A stretch of 64,000 nucleotides of DNA from Malaya genurostris (GCF_030247185.1 NC_080571.1:247973771-248037770), one strand, 5' to 3'. Shown: positions 1-12,150, counted from the first letter of the stretch. Numbers and translations: made by a program. Notes: generated by a model not told the origin, from the letters alone.

Positions 1-870
1 TTCTGAAACCGGAAGTCGCATTCAAAGAAAAGTTAATAGTTATCTATGAGACCATAAAACCATTCAATAGATTATAAATTTTTGAAAAATCTACTCAGCC
101 GGCTCTAAGAAAATGAAAACAGTTTCCATTTTTCCTTTCTCTATAGAAAGCTATTAGAATTGTCGAAAACCGACTATCGAACGGAGCCTCGGAGACCCAT
201 AGTGTTATATACCAATCGACTCAGCTTAACGAGATCGGAAAATGTCTGTGTGTATTTGCACCTTTTACCGACATTTTTCAACGCGCAATTTTCTCAGAGA
301 TGGCTTAGGCTCGTTTGGAAGCTACTGTCGGGCCAGTTCGAAGGTCGAATGGTTGTGACTTTTGGTTCCGGAGATATGATTATATAAGTGGCGTAACCAA
401 CAAAACGAGTTGTTTTTTACCGCGCAAGTTTCTCGGAGATGGCTGAACCGATTTCAACAAGCCTTGGCTGCTATTATTAGGCCATTGATCAAGTTTGAAG
501 ATATGATGATATAATGATGATATAATTGACGTAACTGACAAAACGCGTTGTTTTTTTAACTAGTATTGGGCCATTGATTGGGTTCGAAGATGAAATGACT
601 TCTGGTTTCGGAGATATGATGGTACTAGTGACGTAACCGACAAAACGCATTTTTTATCGCTCAAATTTCTCAGAGCTGACTGAGCTGATTTTAACATGCT
701 TGGGCTCGTATGAAAGTTGCTGTTATTGTGGATCAAGTTCGAGGATCGCAAGGTAGCACTTCCGGTTCCGGAAATATAATGGCATAAGTGGCGTAAGCGA
801 AAAAAAGGGCTGGTTTTTACCACTTTCTGAACAAAATATATGAAAAAAGTATTCATATATATTTTCGATT
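1..870. repeat. Family M dispersed repeat, degenerate units
   Basis: This stretch is made of diverged copies of a roughly 120-200 bp phrase: an 'aaaaccgac...cgaacgga' opening, a 'ccaatcgactcagc' block, an 'atgtctgtgtgt' block, then repeated 'ctcagagatggct' and 'ggttccggagatatgat' blocks. The first 130 bp run in the opposite orientation to the rest. The same phrases recur near 13, 33, 35, 44-46, 54-55 and 58 kb. No protein is encoded. The family is not one I can classify. Confidence 0.75.
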
Positions 871-1905
871 CGATTATTATTTATTTTGGCTCAAGGAGAT
901 ATGTTACAGCTATTTTTTGAAAACGATATCGCGTAGATAACCATGATCAGTATCGTCTCGTCCTTATGTACACCTCGTGCACTGCACGACCGATCAAATT
1001 GAAGGAATTTATTGCATCCCCACATCCGCATGTATATTTTATTATACTTTCAATTTATTCGATGAAAGCATATCGGATGGTTTCGAATTTAAAATAATGA
1101 GTGATTTTGTCCACAGCGCAATATGCTAAAATTATCCCAAAGCTGCTAGCGCTTGCTGCTCAATAACAGCCAATTATTGACATTAAATTTACATTTACAC
1201 ACATCCTATAATACATTCAACTTAAAATTTCAAGTATTTTTAGAGCAAATTCAGCAGCTACAAGATTCATATGGGTGGTCTATAATATAACTGAAACTGA
1301 AACAAACGTATCCCCAGCAAGCCGTATAAGTTTTATTTATTCGAACAGTTCTACTGTCAAATTTAGAACTGGTATACGCTGCCGTTCTATTTTGCTAGCT
1401 TTGAAACACAAATAAAACGCTGCTGGGGCTGCCAGTTTGTTTTGTTATAATTTCCAGATTTAAAATTTAAAACTAACATAAATTATACATCTAGAACTAG
1501 AACACTCCTGAATATGCCCTTAGTCGCTGTGTTAGTATATTTTCCGTGCACATGAGTTACTGCACAGATTCAAGAAGAAAAGAAATCAATCTGCTCAGTT
1601 CTGAGATTTCTGAACTCTCTCCGTCACTTTCGGCTCTGTGAGAACTTATATGCACACCTTCAGGAGAAGCTTATGCTTATGGCAGTTGAAGACGAATTGC
1701 TGCCTCAGTTGCAACGTTGAAGCGGTTTTATTGAGGAAGTATTTGAGAGATCTTATCGATCTGCTGAGCGCCGAATTCTTCTTTTGTAAAGGTGATACGA
1801 AATAAGTTTGATGAGAAAAACCCACCCAAAAATATATCATTAATTCAAACACAAGCGAATATCCATGCCTCAATCTTTAGTTTTCACTTACAACGAACTG
1901 TTATA
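871..1905. other. AT-rich spacer, no gene seen
   Basis: No coding sequence or RNA gene is recognisable. A weak inverted-repeat arrangement lies around 1296-1440, with a 'ccccagca' block on the left mirrored by 'tgctgggg' on the right. This could be a decayed MITE but is not convincing alone. Confidence 0.5.
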
Positions 1906-2714
1906 CTGTCTGTTACATAAGAGCGTGGTCACGATTTCTCGCGATCGGTAAAGTGGAATGATGTGATATTTTTTTTAACACAGAGTGCAGTAGTGTCCTT
2001 GATGCAATGCGAGAACTGACTATTGTTTACAGTTCGATTTCAGCATTTTTTCAAAATGAGTACCGCGTACGCTACGCGCTTCGAAGCAGTTTTTTTATGC
2101 TCGGACCCGAAAAGTCCCAATATGACCCAAGCTGCCGCGGTGAAATACTTGAAAAAGTCGAAACAGTATGTGTAGACGAAAAAGAGATTTGTGATCTGTT
2201 TTTGAAGAATCCGACATTAACTTTACGTAAAAGTGCTTCGAAATCGACCTAAAAAAATTAAATATATCGTACGGAACTGTTCGCAGTCATTTGATCGCAA
2301 ATAATTAGAAATTTCGAAGTACTTAGCAAAAACCGATGTTGAGTGAAAAACATGCGCAAAGGCGTCTTGAATGGGCAAAGAAGCAAAATGGTGTCGTGAT
2401 CTTGAATTGGCCCTCTCAGTCGCCCGATGCCAATCCAATTGAGAACGTTTATGTTCAAATGAAAAGTTTTGGAAAACCCGACCACACAATTTGAAACAGC
2501 TTGTTCGCCGAATTCACAAATTTGGAGGTCGTTTCCAGAAGAATACGCACAAAATCTCGCTCAATGCCTCGAAGGTGTCAAGCCATTATTAACACTGAAT
2601 GTGATTGGACTTGCTGTTAATGTATTTGGATGCAAGTTTTTGATCTAATAAAACAATATTCCAAGGTATTTTCATTTTCTCACAACAGTGACCACGCTCT
2701 TATGTAACAGGCTG
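1906..2714 (+). mobile_element. Tc1-like DNA transposon remnant, internally deleted
   Basis: The ends are inverted repeats sharing a near-perfect core (ctgttacataagagcgtgg on the left, its complement on the right), followed on each side by TA, the duplication expected for Tc1/mariner insertion. The element is about 809 bp, roughly half the usual 1.3-1.6 kb of an autonomous Tc1, so it is a deleted, non-autonomous copy. The remaining coding sequence carries a Tc1 DD34E-type C-terminal signature. Stops and the deletion make it inactive. Confidence 0.85.
2056..2648 (+). pseudogene. Tc1-like (DD34E-type) transposase, broken
   Basis: From ATG at 2056 the reading begins MSTAYATRFEAVFLCSDPKS and continues through AAAVKYLKKSK, matching the N-terminal helix-turn-helix region of mosquito Tc1 transposases, then hits a stop after about 37 codons. 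Later frames show SYGTVRSHL (second DNA-binding region), EKHAQRRLEWAKKQ, then WPSQSPDANPIENVY, the region of the last catalytic residue (E of NPIEN). Between EWAKKQ and WPSQ the central catalytic core with the first two aspartates is missing. The end LAVNVFGCKFLI is followed by TAA. Inactive by deletion, stops and frameshifts. Confidence 0.8.
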
Positions 2715-2869
2715 TATTTAGAAATCTATTGGAGAAAAACAGAAATGTTATCTTTTTTTTTGCAACAGTGAGGGGACTGAAGGAAAAAGTTAGCTAGAAT
2801 TCAAGAGTAAAGTATTTTTAATGTTTGTTTGTGTATTGTATGCAGGTATTATTTGGAAAAAACAGGAAG

Positions 2870-4300
2870 ATCTATTCCTTTGGTCTTCGGTTTAAAAAAG
2901 AAGTGTATTTATTTTTTAATATCTCTAAACTCTCAGCTGTGTCTAATTTTGATGTATTGGAAATTTTTATATCATTGGTAGGGAGTTCATGATTTTAGGA
3001 AGAAGAATGTTCTGCTACTTTTGCTTTCTCTATCTCTGCGATGGGCTCTTTGAAACGAATGTCTAATGTTCTCTTTGTTGGTCCAATGTATTATTTATCA
3101 CAATGAGAACACGAGATTTTGTATACCCCAGATTTTGTTCGAATTGACTGTACTATCTTTTGTGAAACTAAATCTATAGTCCAACGACCAAAGGGTTTAA
3201 CTGCCTCTCTTTTTTGCTTTCTATTTTGATTATTACGGAGCCATTACTGCAGTTTCTACAAAATTTTCCAATATAAATCGAGAGCCTATGGTTTTACCTT
3301 GAAAGTTTTTCGAAGAGTAACGCGTCAAATATAAAATCAGTCCGTGAAATCGTGAAAGAAAAAGTAAACAAAGAGAAACTGTCAATTGCAGTTAGGCCCT
3401 TTTGTCGTGGAAATGTCGAAATCTAAATCAAATTTTCTTAATTTTGATTTTAATGGATGTGCAATGTTAGGATTGAAGTCTACCGATATTCTTTTCAAAT
3501 TTTTCGGAGAAGGGGTCAAAGTTAAGTGATTGTTTTTTCAGTAGTGTTAATTTTCATCGAGGATTGTTTAGATTGAGCGCTCCGGACTTCCATTGAGGTT
3601 TCCAATTTCGAAGATAAAGTTTTTCTCTTCTGTTGCGTCATCTCTTGTGAGAGGCAAGGTGAGCATTCTATGATTCCTAGGGTGAAAGGCTTCCATTTTG
3701 TGTTGGCAGGAATGATTAGAAGTATATATTTGGTATGACTCGATCAGTATTGTTTGGTTTCCTATATATTTCGAAAGTTAAATTGGTTGACTCCCTGACA
3801 GTAGGAATATCTAAGCCTGAGTGTTGATTGAGTCTTTCACTGGGACACTTGGGAATGAAGCAGTTACATCGATAGATACCATTATTTTGTCATCCTCGAT
3901 TTAACCTGAGTTCTGAAGTTGAGTTGTGATCTCTAGTGTGTTAGTAACTAGTAACCATTTGAAAATTTTTTGGGTAGGGAAACCCAATGAAGCAATGATT
4001 TCTTTTAATGCGTTTCTAGGTATGTTTACTTTAGATAGTCTTTTGATTTTGGATGAAGAAGGTTTAACAGCTTTAATATAGAAGGCAGGCCTTTACCGCA
4101 ATTGTGAATTGTTCAATGAAGTGTTTTTAATGAAATGAGCTACGGTAATTCTGGCGTCATTAATTTGAGAAAAAGAAAGATTACAGTTATTCGAACTTGT
4201 TTCCACGTCTGGAATAACTGTTTGAGGGTAACTTTAAAAGAAATCGGATAATTTGGCCCAAAATTGAGAAGATTTGTTTGTAGGTTGGTAAAATTCTGAG
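2870..4300 (-). mobile_element. Penelope-like retroelement remnant
   Basis: Minus-strand translation gives two blocks typical of Penelope-like elements in the expected order. A reverse-transcriptase block at about 3830-4100 reads KPSSSKIKRLSKVNIPRNAL and then MVSIDVTASFPSVPVK. A C-terminal GIY-YIG endonuclease block at about 3005-3135 reads SGVYKISCSHCDK-stop-YIGPTKRTLDIRFKE. Several in-frame stops interrupt it. I could not define termini, LTR-like repeats or target duplications, so the boundaries are approximate. Confidence 0.75.
2880..4290 (-). pseudogene. Penelope-type RT with GIY-YIG endonuclease, decayed
   Basis: Penelope-like elements encode one polyprotein with an N-terminal reverse transcriptase and a C-terminal GIY-YIG nuclease that primes insertion. 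Here the upstream part includes LLNFGPNYPISFK (about 4240), similar to the region ahead of the RT. RT motif A is MVSIDVTASFPSVPVK. The nuclease retains GVYKI, the paired cysteines CSHC, YIG, an arginine-rich helix and the tail AEHSSS, followed by the family-like HELPTNDIKISNTSKLDTAE. Stops at CDK*YIG, SSS* and NSG* plus frameshifts show it is dead. The polymerase YxDD motif was not located. Confidence 0.7.
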
Positions 4301-5574
4301 ATGAATAATTGACTAGAAAGCAGTGCGGTAAAACTTCATTTCAATTGAATATTTTTTGACCGGAATAAATTGATGGCCGGTGACTGTCAGCCAATCCCTT
4401 CTCATTCATTTCAATTTTGTAGCCAAAGCTCCCAGAATTCATCGTCAATTGAATAACCACACCTGGTCACTTGAAGTTTTACTTGCTTAGTTTGTAGTGC
4501 CAAGTGTCCACCCGTTTCATTGTATTCCTTGCCTTCACTGTGGGTAGTGAGCAAGTGCGAATGAAACGGTATAAACATAAACTCGATAATACAAAACTCT
4601 CTCCGTCCATAACGATAAATAGAGGGCGGCGGTTCTTATTTGAGTTTTCAACTATCACCAGTAAGTTAAAATCGCTAATTTCGACTGTTTCAAATGTATT
4701 GAAAAGTGTTTCGGAATATTAAAAATGAAAACTGAAAGATAGAAAAATTAATTTATGTTGATTTTGTAACTGATATATCAGTTATCATGACTGGTTTACC
4801 TTTCTTCCATTATCTTGAACCAATTCGAATGTTTACATTAATGTCACTTGAAGGACGCTCTCTCATTCAATTGTAAGAGATATTTTGTTACCTCAAGAGA
4901 TAAACTGACGGTGGTTAAACTGAGCTTCGGTAGAGAGAGAGAGAGAGAGAAACGAATGAAGGACGTGATGATGCCAATTCGGTACGACAGCGAAGGGTGT
5001 GTGTTAGAATGTGAAGTTTACTGCAGTAGACTGCTCGTCAGTGTATGCACACATTTAATTTCTATTGGAATGAATGAAGCTTTACAGCTTTGCTAGAAAG
5101 TCCTTTAAATTTGTACCAATATGTATGGAGGTCGGCTTGTAGAAATTTTGGAACGTAAATTTTCGAGTTTATTATGAAGGCGTTTAGATTCGCAATGTTC
5201 TGCAATTTTAACTTTTCTTAGGAAAGTTGCGAAACCTTGGGGTTATTATTATGCTAGTTTTAAATGAAGGTTATAGCATTCCAAAGTATTTACGTTTTAA
5301 AAACTAGCAACTTTTCAACCTCCTCTTACAGGATTTCGTGTTGGATTTTATTTTTAATATTATTAGAAAAGTTTTCCCTCCATTTATTTTGCAGCAAGTT
5401 GAAATTTGGCCAAAATTTACACACCAAAAAAAAATTGAATATTACAGGTGACTTAATTTCTCATACGATGTAAGTCATAAAGACCTAATTTGTCAAATGA
5501 TGGAAAATTTCATTTGTAATGACTTAATGTTAGAATAGCTTGAATTTTACTGGTTTCGACTGTAATTTGCATTC
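4301..5574. other. Spacer with short (GA)n run, no gene seen
   Basis: No gene is recognised. A short (GA)n microsatellite lies at 4932-4950. Short open frames of 60-80 codons show no domain and look accidental. Confidence 0.5.
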
Positions 5575-5720
5575 TGCTAGCAGGTGCGACTGTATGAATT
5601 TAAATGCACCTTTTACCAACCAAGCAGATATATGCTTCTGTGACTCAGTCGATTAACAGACGTACATGCAATGATTCTCGGTTCAAGTCGCGGCGGCTGC
5701 TATCAGTATTCTTTTTATAT
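5575..5720 (+). repeat. tRNA-like SINE/repeat head, copy 1
   Basis: A box-A-like block (gtgactcagtcgattaac) is followed at roughly tRNA spacing by a box-B-like block (ggttcaagtcgcgg), the two internal RNA polymerase III promoter elements. A diverged second copy lies about 520 bp downstream in the same orientation. The cloverleaf is not well formed, so this is a tRNA-derived repeat rather than a tRNA gene. Confidence 0.5.
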
Positions 5721-6104
5721 TTCAACGAATTTCATGCATAGAGTTTTAGACGCAATATTAAATGTTCTTCCACGTGAATTTACGTGAACAGCGACGCTCC
5801 ATTTATGAGCATCTTACAAGATGTAAAATCACAGGAATTTTTTTCAAGTGTGATAGTACATACTTTGGATATTTCCACAATTTTCTTCCTCAACTTAATA
5901 AACTCATTAGGTTCGCTAGACTTGGTACCCATTGTCTCTCACTTAATTTCGATTATCTCACACAGTTGAAAATTTTACCGTAAATTGTTGATCATACACA
6001 GAAAAAAAAATATGAATTTTACTGGCAACAGAATTCTACAAACGATACAATTCATAACTACTTAATTTTTCAAATGACGCAATATTCCACTCGCACAAAA
6101 TTTT

Positions 6105-6260
6105 ACAAGCTCCAAATGTAATTTGCACTCGGCTACCAAGAACAGATATGAGCTCCGTGGTTCAGTCGAGTAACCGATGTGCTTGTGATCTGATGTTTCT
6201 CGGTTCAAGTCGCGATGTTGCTAACGAACTTTTGTTTTTTATTTCGTTGAATTCAAGCCA
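6105..6260 (+). repeat. tRNA-like SINE/repeat head, copy 2
   Basis: This is a second copy of the tRNA-like block: gtggttcagtcgagtaac as box A and ggttcaagtcgcga as box B, embedded in flanks resembling those at 5575-5830 (for example 'tgtaatttgcactcggctac' against 'tgtaatttgcattctgctag'). The shared flanks show the repeat unit is longer than the tRNA-like head. Confidence 0.5.
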
Positions 6261-6321
6261 TGTAATTTTCAAATCACATAATTGTATTACATGTTCTTGA
6301 ATAAAAATTTGTGCGAAATAT

Positions 6322-6432
6322 GACGCTCCGATTATGTGCATCTTATGAGATGTAAAATTACATGATTTTTTCGAACTGTGTACACACTTAGAAAATGTTA
6401 CATCTTCATAGATGCACATAAAAGGAGCGTCG
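6322..6432. repeat. Inverted repeat, possible MITE end
   Basis: The left arm 'gacgctccgattatgtgc...' is mirrored by the right arm '...gcacataaaaggagcgtc'. Each arm is about 38 bp with a few mismatches and a short spacer. A related half ('gcgacgctccatttatgagc') occurs near 5795, so the arms belong to the repeat unit that carries the tRNA-like blocks. Confidence 0.55.
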
Positions 6433-6479
6433 CGATTCACTTACATTTGCAATACAAAGAATGTAAAGATAAGTCATAT

Positions 6480-8484
6480 CATTAACTTCACAGTCAATTT
6501 AACTGTAGCTTACATCGATGCAGACGCAAAATTTATATTTACATGTTAGTAGATGTAATAGTACAACTCGAGATATTCGCCATTAAATTCTACCCATTCT
6601 TCCTCAGGGCGAATTTTAAAATGGCGTCCCATAGTAAAGTAAGACGAATTCACGTCAAAAGCTTCGTAATAAATTTGCAACCTAAGCCGGCCTAAACCGA
6701 CCGGTGGAAACAAAAGCGAGCTATCGAAGTCACATCAATTTACAATCTCACTCTATTTTAAGTGTAAACTTCGATACGAAGACTTCGAAATTTGAAGGGT
6801 TAGACGTACAACCAACGACCAGCTGCCCATCCTGTGCCGGTGCCTATTGGTCGTCGATTCACACATCATCGAAGTCAGGCAAAATGTTGGACGTTCCCTG
6901 CCAACACGCTCCCGCCAGCATGTTAGTGTGTGTGTGTGTAAATATAAAAATGGGAATTGATATTCGCCTCTCTACTGGATGTGTGCGGTCGTAGTTAGTC
7001 CCTCCGGTGCCTGTGCCCGTGAACACACTGGAATCGGTCGGCTAAAGTAGAAGCTCGTGTTTCTGTCAGGTTCGATGGACGCAACTTTTCAAAACGGTTG
7101 CAGACCAACCTTGGTGGCCCCTCCCCAGTGCAGTGATTGTGTTGGGGACCGGAAACCGGGAACGACTCTGACGGCTGCCTGAGTTGGATTGTGTTGAATC
7201 TCTGATGTAACATGCCCTGACGGATTTCATGTAATTCGACGAGGCACGAAATCGGAGTTTTTCAGTGATAATGTATTTGGCAACGGGAGGCAGGAAGACA
7301 ACAGCCGGAAACGGAACCGGGATGGTAAAAAGGGTGAATGTTCGGTTTAGTCAATGATCATCGGAAAATTGATACGAGCGGGAGTCGTTTGATCTGTTGA
7401 TGGCAAATTCAGGATAAATTATGAGGTTCAGCCAAGGCCTAGTTTGGTCAAATTAATAGATAGAAAAACCAACGTTCACCAACGCAGCGATGAAGGAAGG
7501 TGTCATTATTATCTGCTGACTCGTACAAAAGTTGACAGGAAATTGTATCACGTTCTGACACTGAGCTAATTATTGTGATATTCCTAAGTGTTTAATTATG
7601 TTCGATTCGACGGGCATTTTATGTTCCTAAACTTATGCGTATGGCACTGTTTGATGGATCCCGCAGAAGAAAGTTGCTGTATTTTTAAGTACCATCGAAC
7701 AACGACAAAACAATTTCAAGTACTTCGTAATTGTACTACATTTACGAAACATTAACGCGACTGCTGGTCTTTGTCTCAGGGTACCAATATTGCATTGGTC
7801 TAGGATTATTACTCTCGCCATGAGTCCCGGAATAGTTGTTACAAGAGTTTGGTACTGTTTACGATATTACTTTCGTGGCGAACTGAAACTAGGTGCGGCC
7901 AGATCGTGTCGGCTGCCCATTCTAATCAAGTGGCGGCTGGTGGCAAGCCTCGTAAAAACAATTACATGTTGGTGATTTTACGAGCCATTTCTTTCTACCA
8001 ATGTCTGAAAACAATCGCGCTGGGCGAAGGGAGATGGGTGGTTTTTCTGTTCACTTTTCGAGTTCTTCACAGTGGGTTTGCTAGCCGTCGGCGTTATTGC
8101 GCCCACATCGAAACCCTTTCGCAGCCAGTCGGACACCAGTTGAATTTATTTTACGGGCGGCGGATGGAAGCTGGACGGGGAAGTATTGTTGCTGTTTGCT
8201 GTTTGAATAAATTATGAGATGATGTTCTCGTTGGTTACTGGAAGTTGGTCGTTCGACTTTGCTTCGAAAACGATAACTGTTCAATTGTGTTCTTCTAGAA
8301 CCGTGTCTCAAAATATTCCATGCTTTGCGGCTAGGACATTCAAAATTTATACCAATTATCAACATCGGCTCTCTCTCTCACAAACAATTATTGATTGGAA
8401 TCGAAAATAGCTCACTTTTTCTTATTATGTATTTTATACTTTCACTTTCCCATCAAACTTTTTTGTTACATTTTTATCAAAGAA
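6480..8484. other. Low-repeat, moderately GC-rich spacer; no gene recognised
   Basis: The composition is less AT-rich than the surroundings and no family repeated elsewhere in the window was found. Open frames up to about 122 codons exist on both strands but carry no recognisable domain or consistent coding signal. It may be host intergenic or intronic sequence. Confidence 0.4.
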
Positions 8485-8640
8485 TTATTTAATAAGGCAC
8501 AGTGCGGTTAGTTCTAACATGCCAAGGGCATTTTCTTATAATAATTAATTGAAACTACGATGTTTTAATTAATTGTCACAGTTAGTAATTTTAGTGAAGT
8601 ATACAGTGACGTGTCGGATTTGGGTCGCAGTTATCAATTC
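8485..8640 (-). repeat. Old I-element 3'UTR-like fragment
   Basis: The text 'aataaggcacagtgcggtta...taacatgccaagggcatttt' aligns with the 3' UTR end of the two I elements at 12.15 and 15.5 kb ('ttaaggcacactgcttaagc', 'taagatgccaagggtatttt'). It is much more diverged and lacks a clear poly(A). It is probably an old, severely 5'-truncated insertion of a related I-clade element. Confidence 0.55.
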
Positions 8641-10299
8641 ATTAATTTGTTACTTTATAAGATGATGAATAAACAATTTCTTAAATTCTTTGCAAAAAAC
8701 TTGTAGTAGGTAATATCAGAGACATAGCCGCGAGATTGACGTAGGACTGCGTTCAAGGTGTGGATATTAATTGATTTAATCGTTTAGGATTTTGTAGTCC
8801 TGGTGTCGGAAGATTGCGTTTGTATTCTAGAAATTAGGGCGGCAGTTTAAGACAGTTTTTAAAATAAGTTCTTTCCATTACTTTTGGAGTCATGAAAAGG
8901 ACTATTTGGTTACAGATGATTACGTTTGTATTCCAGAAAGTTGTAATTCAAAATCATTTGTAGGTTTGAGCCTTGACCTAGAAGAAATCATTTCATAAAT
9001 ATACACGGAACGATCGAAGTTAGCTCTGCGCCTAATTCGTATTACTGTTTTTGAATTTGTTGATTTTAACAACAAAATTTCCAAAATAACTATAAAATTA
9101 GTTAAAATTGAGAATTTACTTTGCTGAAAAAATTCTTATTTTTAGAGAATGTGTTTAGTTGGCGAATATTCTGGACACAAACCAGCAATATTTCAATCCA
9201 ACACGAAATTCTCATTGACAACTAATTTCGTTATTAAAATCAGAGAATTTGTTTCTATTTATCTATCACCATCATTACTGAAGGACAGCACAAAGAAAAC
9301 AGAAATGAAATTGGGTTTATTAACAAGTTTATGAGCCAAAAATTCATGAGAAGTGACAAAGCAAAACAATCCATTAAAAAAACTAAAAGAGACAGTCTTG
9401 TTGAAACTGCTTGCAAATTGTTTAGATGTTTTTCGCATGTGTTACGATGTATCCATATTTAAATTTTTCAACCGATATGTAAAAATGCCGTAAACTGTTA
9501 GTGGAAAGTGTATTTATTCAGAATTTGTGCGTATTCGAAGCGAATGTGGGTAATAATGTTTTTACGCGGAACAGTGAAGTGAGTTTCGAATGTTGCACTC
9601 TAATTGTACATATATGTCAAATTATTTTTTTTGTATCTTCTAACATTCCGGGCTACGCCGTCCGGTTTACTACTTGTATTCGGTTTTTGTTTTCCGTGTG
9701 CTCAAAGTTTTCAGTGAGAGAGTCGATTTCGCGAAGTCAATTGAAGAAAACAGCGATTTGGAAGGAAAATTTTCTAAAATAAGTTCATGTTTCGTTTATG
9801 TCTTTTTCTCCAATACAACATCATATTTATACCTGTCAATATAGAAAAGACAACCGCGACAGAAATTTTTTTCGGTAGTAGTGTGCCATCTTGAGGCTAG
9901 TAGTCATTACGGTGTTAACGTTTTTTCGGTGACAGAGCGCCATATAGCTGCAAATTGCAGAAACCAATTCAACCATTTATGTTGGTTGAAAACAACGTTT
10001 TATTTCTCTAATTCAACTAAAAAAATAGTTGAATGGATATGAAGTGTGCCTTAGCTAAGAAATGACAGCACGTTTAATTGGTGAATTCAACTAAAAAAAT
10101 AGCCATTTCAACAAATATTTCATTATTATTAAGGGAACTAGAATAAAAAATCTAAATTAGCAAAAGTAAGATTTTTTTAGTTGTCTCAAAAAAATAACTA
10201 ACTAAAATCTGAAAATCAACTAATTTTTTCGCCAAAATGCTGATTTCGGTCTTTCCGTGTAATTGTACCACAAGTCGTACTATCGATCATATATTTCAA
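8641..10299. other. AT-rich spacer, no gene seen
   Basis: No gene was recognised. Short A/T-rich palindromes of the type 'ttcaactaaaaaaatagttgaa' lie at about 10008-10033, with a half copy at 10087. Confidence 0.5.
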
Positions 10300-10870
10300 C
10301 ATTTCATACATCTCAATATTTGAGTGAAAGAAACTATCAAAATTCTGTATGGGATTAATTTCTGGCAATCAGAATTTAGAATTAGAACGACTGATTTTGA
10401 TCCCATCGTTGTCCACTTTTCTTTTCATCTAATACAAACGACCAGCAGCTGGATGACACAATCGCTCTTGTTTGAAGTAAAACTGGCTTTGCAAACGACC
10501 CACCACACATCTGCTCAAAGTGCCGATTGATTCCAAACTGAGCCGTGATTTCGTGTGTAGCTTTTTAACAAATGGGCGGCCCAATGGCCACCAAAATAGA
10601 AACAAATAGAATTTTTAAGTCGGTTATTTCAGTGAAAGAAACCATAAAAATGAGATTCATTTTTAACTTTCAGAAAGGTCAAATTAAGGAATTCTCTACG
10701 ATATTATACACTGATCGGAACATTTTCCTCGAACGCGATGCAGCTAAATGCCAGCGTTTTTTGGGTTCATTTGGTGCGAATTTTGCACAGCGAAAAGTGC
10801 ACAAAGCTAATCAAACAATTCTTGATTTGCAATAAACTGATGATTTTTACAATCGATTTGCAAAGAAGTA
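10300..10870 (+). repeat. Dispersed repeat R, copy 1
   Basis: This segment is homologous, in inverted orientation, to 55780-56260. Matching landmarks are 'cagctggatgacacaatcgc', 'ctttgcaaacgacccaccac' and 'aaaagtgcacaaagctaatc...cttgatttgca'. Both copies can be read as ...QKVHK-x-x-QT-x-LDLQ/H, but no known domain is visible and the open frames are short. It is an unclassified repeat. Confidence 0.6.
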
Positions 10871-11294
10871 ATCTTAGTAGTTCTTTAGATAACATTGTTC
10901 TATAATGTTCCCCATCGTTGTCCAATTTTCGTTATTTTTTCTCCCTCCAATGCACTATGGACCGAAACGGGAAATTAGCGTGACAAAAATATTTTCACTA
11001 TTAAATATTAGTTTTTTGTAGTTGGTGTCTTCACAAAAGATGTTTGTAATCAAATGGCACTCCTTTTGATGGAAAAAGTTACTAGGGTGGTCCTCATTTA
11101 GATTGAAATCTGAAATCTAACTTTCTTAATTGAACTCAAAAATGATTTTGTTGCACAATAAAGTTGTAGGATATTTTATTTTGAGCAACTTTGATGAAAA
11201 AAGCACTTCTAGTTAAATCAATTTTCCCGAGTAAAAGTAGGGTGGCCCCCGAAAAATCACTTTTTTACCTTTTTATATATATGGTGAGATCGGT
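10871..11294. other. Spacer, no gene seen
   Basis: Nothing coding is recognised. It ends in 'ttttatatatatggtgagat', a short TA run bordering the DD37D mariner, which suggests the element inserted into TA-rich DNA. Confidence 0.5.
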
Positions 11295-11409
11295 GGTGAG
11301 ATGAAAAAACTGCAACAAAGTAAAACGCCATAATTTTTTCATTTTTTTTTTAAATTTTATTGAATGAAAGCAAAAAATGTCGGAAATAACATCAAATTTG
11401 AGAATCGGT

Positions 11410-12150
11410 TTAGATTTGTTCGAATTGGCCACCTTTGGCACGAACTATGGCCTTCAAACGGCCAATGAAACCATCACACGCTGCCCGAAAGTGGCTCTGC
11501 GGTATTTTGTCCCATTCTCGGCGAAGCGCTTGCTTGAGATGATCGACACTTTGGTATTTTTTAGTGCCAACCTTGCTTTCCAAAATACCCCAGGCACAAT
11601 AGTCCAACGGATTGGCATCCGGAGATTTTGGTGGCCATTGTGCGGTGGAAATGAAGCGAGGAACCTCATTTCTTAACCATTCTTGGGTGGCGCGTGCTGA
11701 GTGCGATGGTGCTGAGTCCTCTTGGAATGTCCAAGGTCTGCGGCCGAAATGTTTGCGTGCCCAGGGCTTCAGAACTCCCTCCAAAATATTTTCGCGATAG
11801 ATTTGCGCATTTATTTTGACCCCACGGTCGATGAATACGAGCGGCGAGCGACCATCGGCTGTTATGGCGGCCCACACCATCACCATGGCCGGCTTTTGAG
11901 TTCTGGTGGCCAACCGAAGTTGCAAATTTTCAGCTGACCTCTCTGGCAAGTAAACACGATCATTTTGTTTGTTTACAAACTGCTGGATAACGAATGGTTT
12001 CTCATCGGAGAAAACCAAATTCGGCAGTTCACCACTTTCGGCCAAGCGAAGCAACTCTTTAGCTTTTTCGAGTCTAACTTTTTTTTGCGCATCAGTAAGA
12101 TCTTGCACTTTTTGGAACTTCAATGGCTTTAGTCCAAGCTCATTTTTCAA
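11410..12150 (-). pseudogene. DD37D mariner transposase, catalytic part open
   Basis: This is a 246-residue open frame containing the whole catalytic domain of an IS630-Tc1-mariner transposase. The first acid is D49 in VFSDEKPF, the second D145 in FQEDSAPSHS, the third D183 in SPDANPLDYCAWG. There are 37 residues between the second and third, so it is of DD37D type as in maT elements. There are no stops in this region. The N-terminal DNA-binding part is lost from this frame because a truncated I element and a gap of roughly 70 codons intervene, so no functional full-length protein is expected. The frame entered here begins at the I-element junction and is not a natural start. Confidence 0.85.

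Noticed and set aside
6704..8365. Open frames of 90-120 codons in the GC-richer region as host genes
   Set aside because: They overlap on both strands, lack domains and have no supporting splice or start context.
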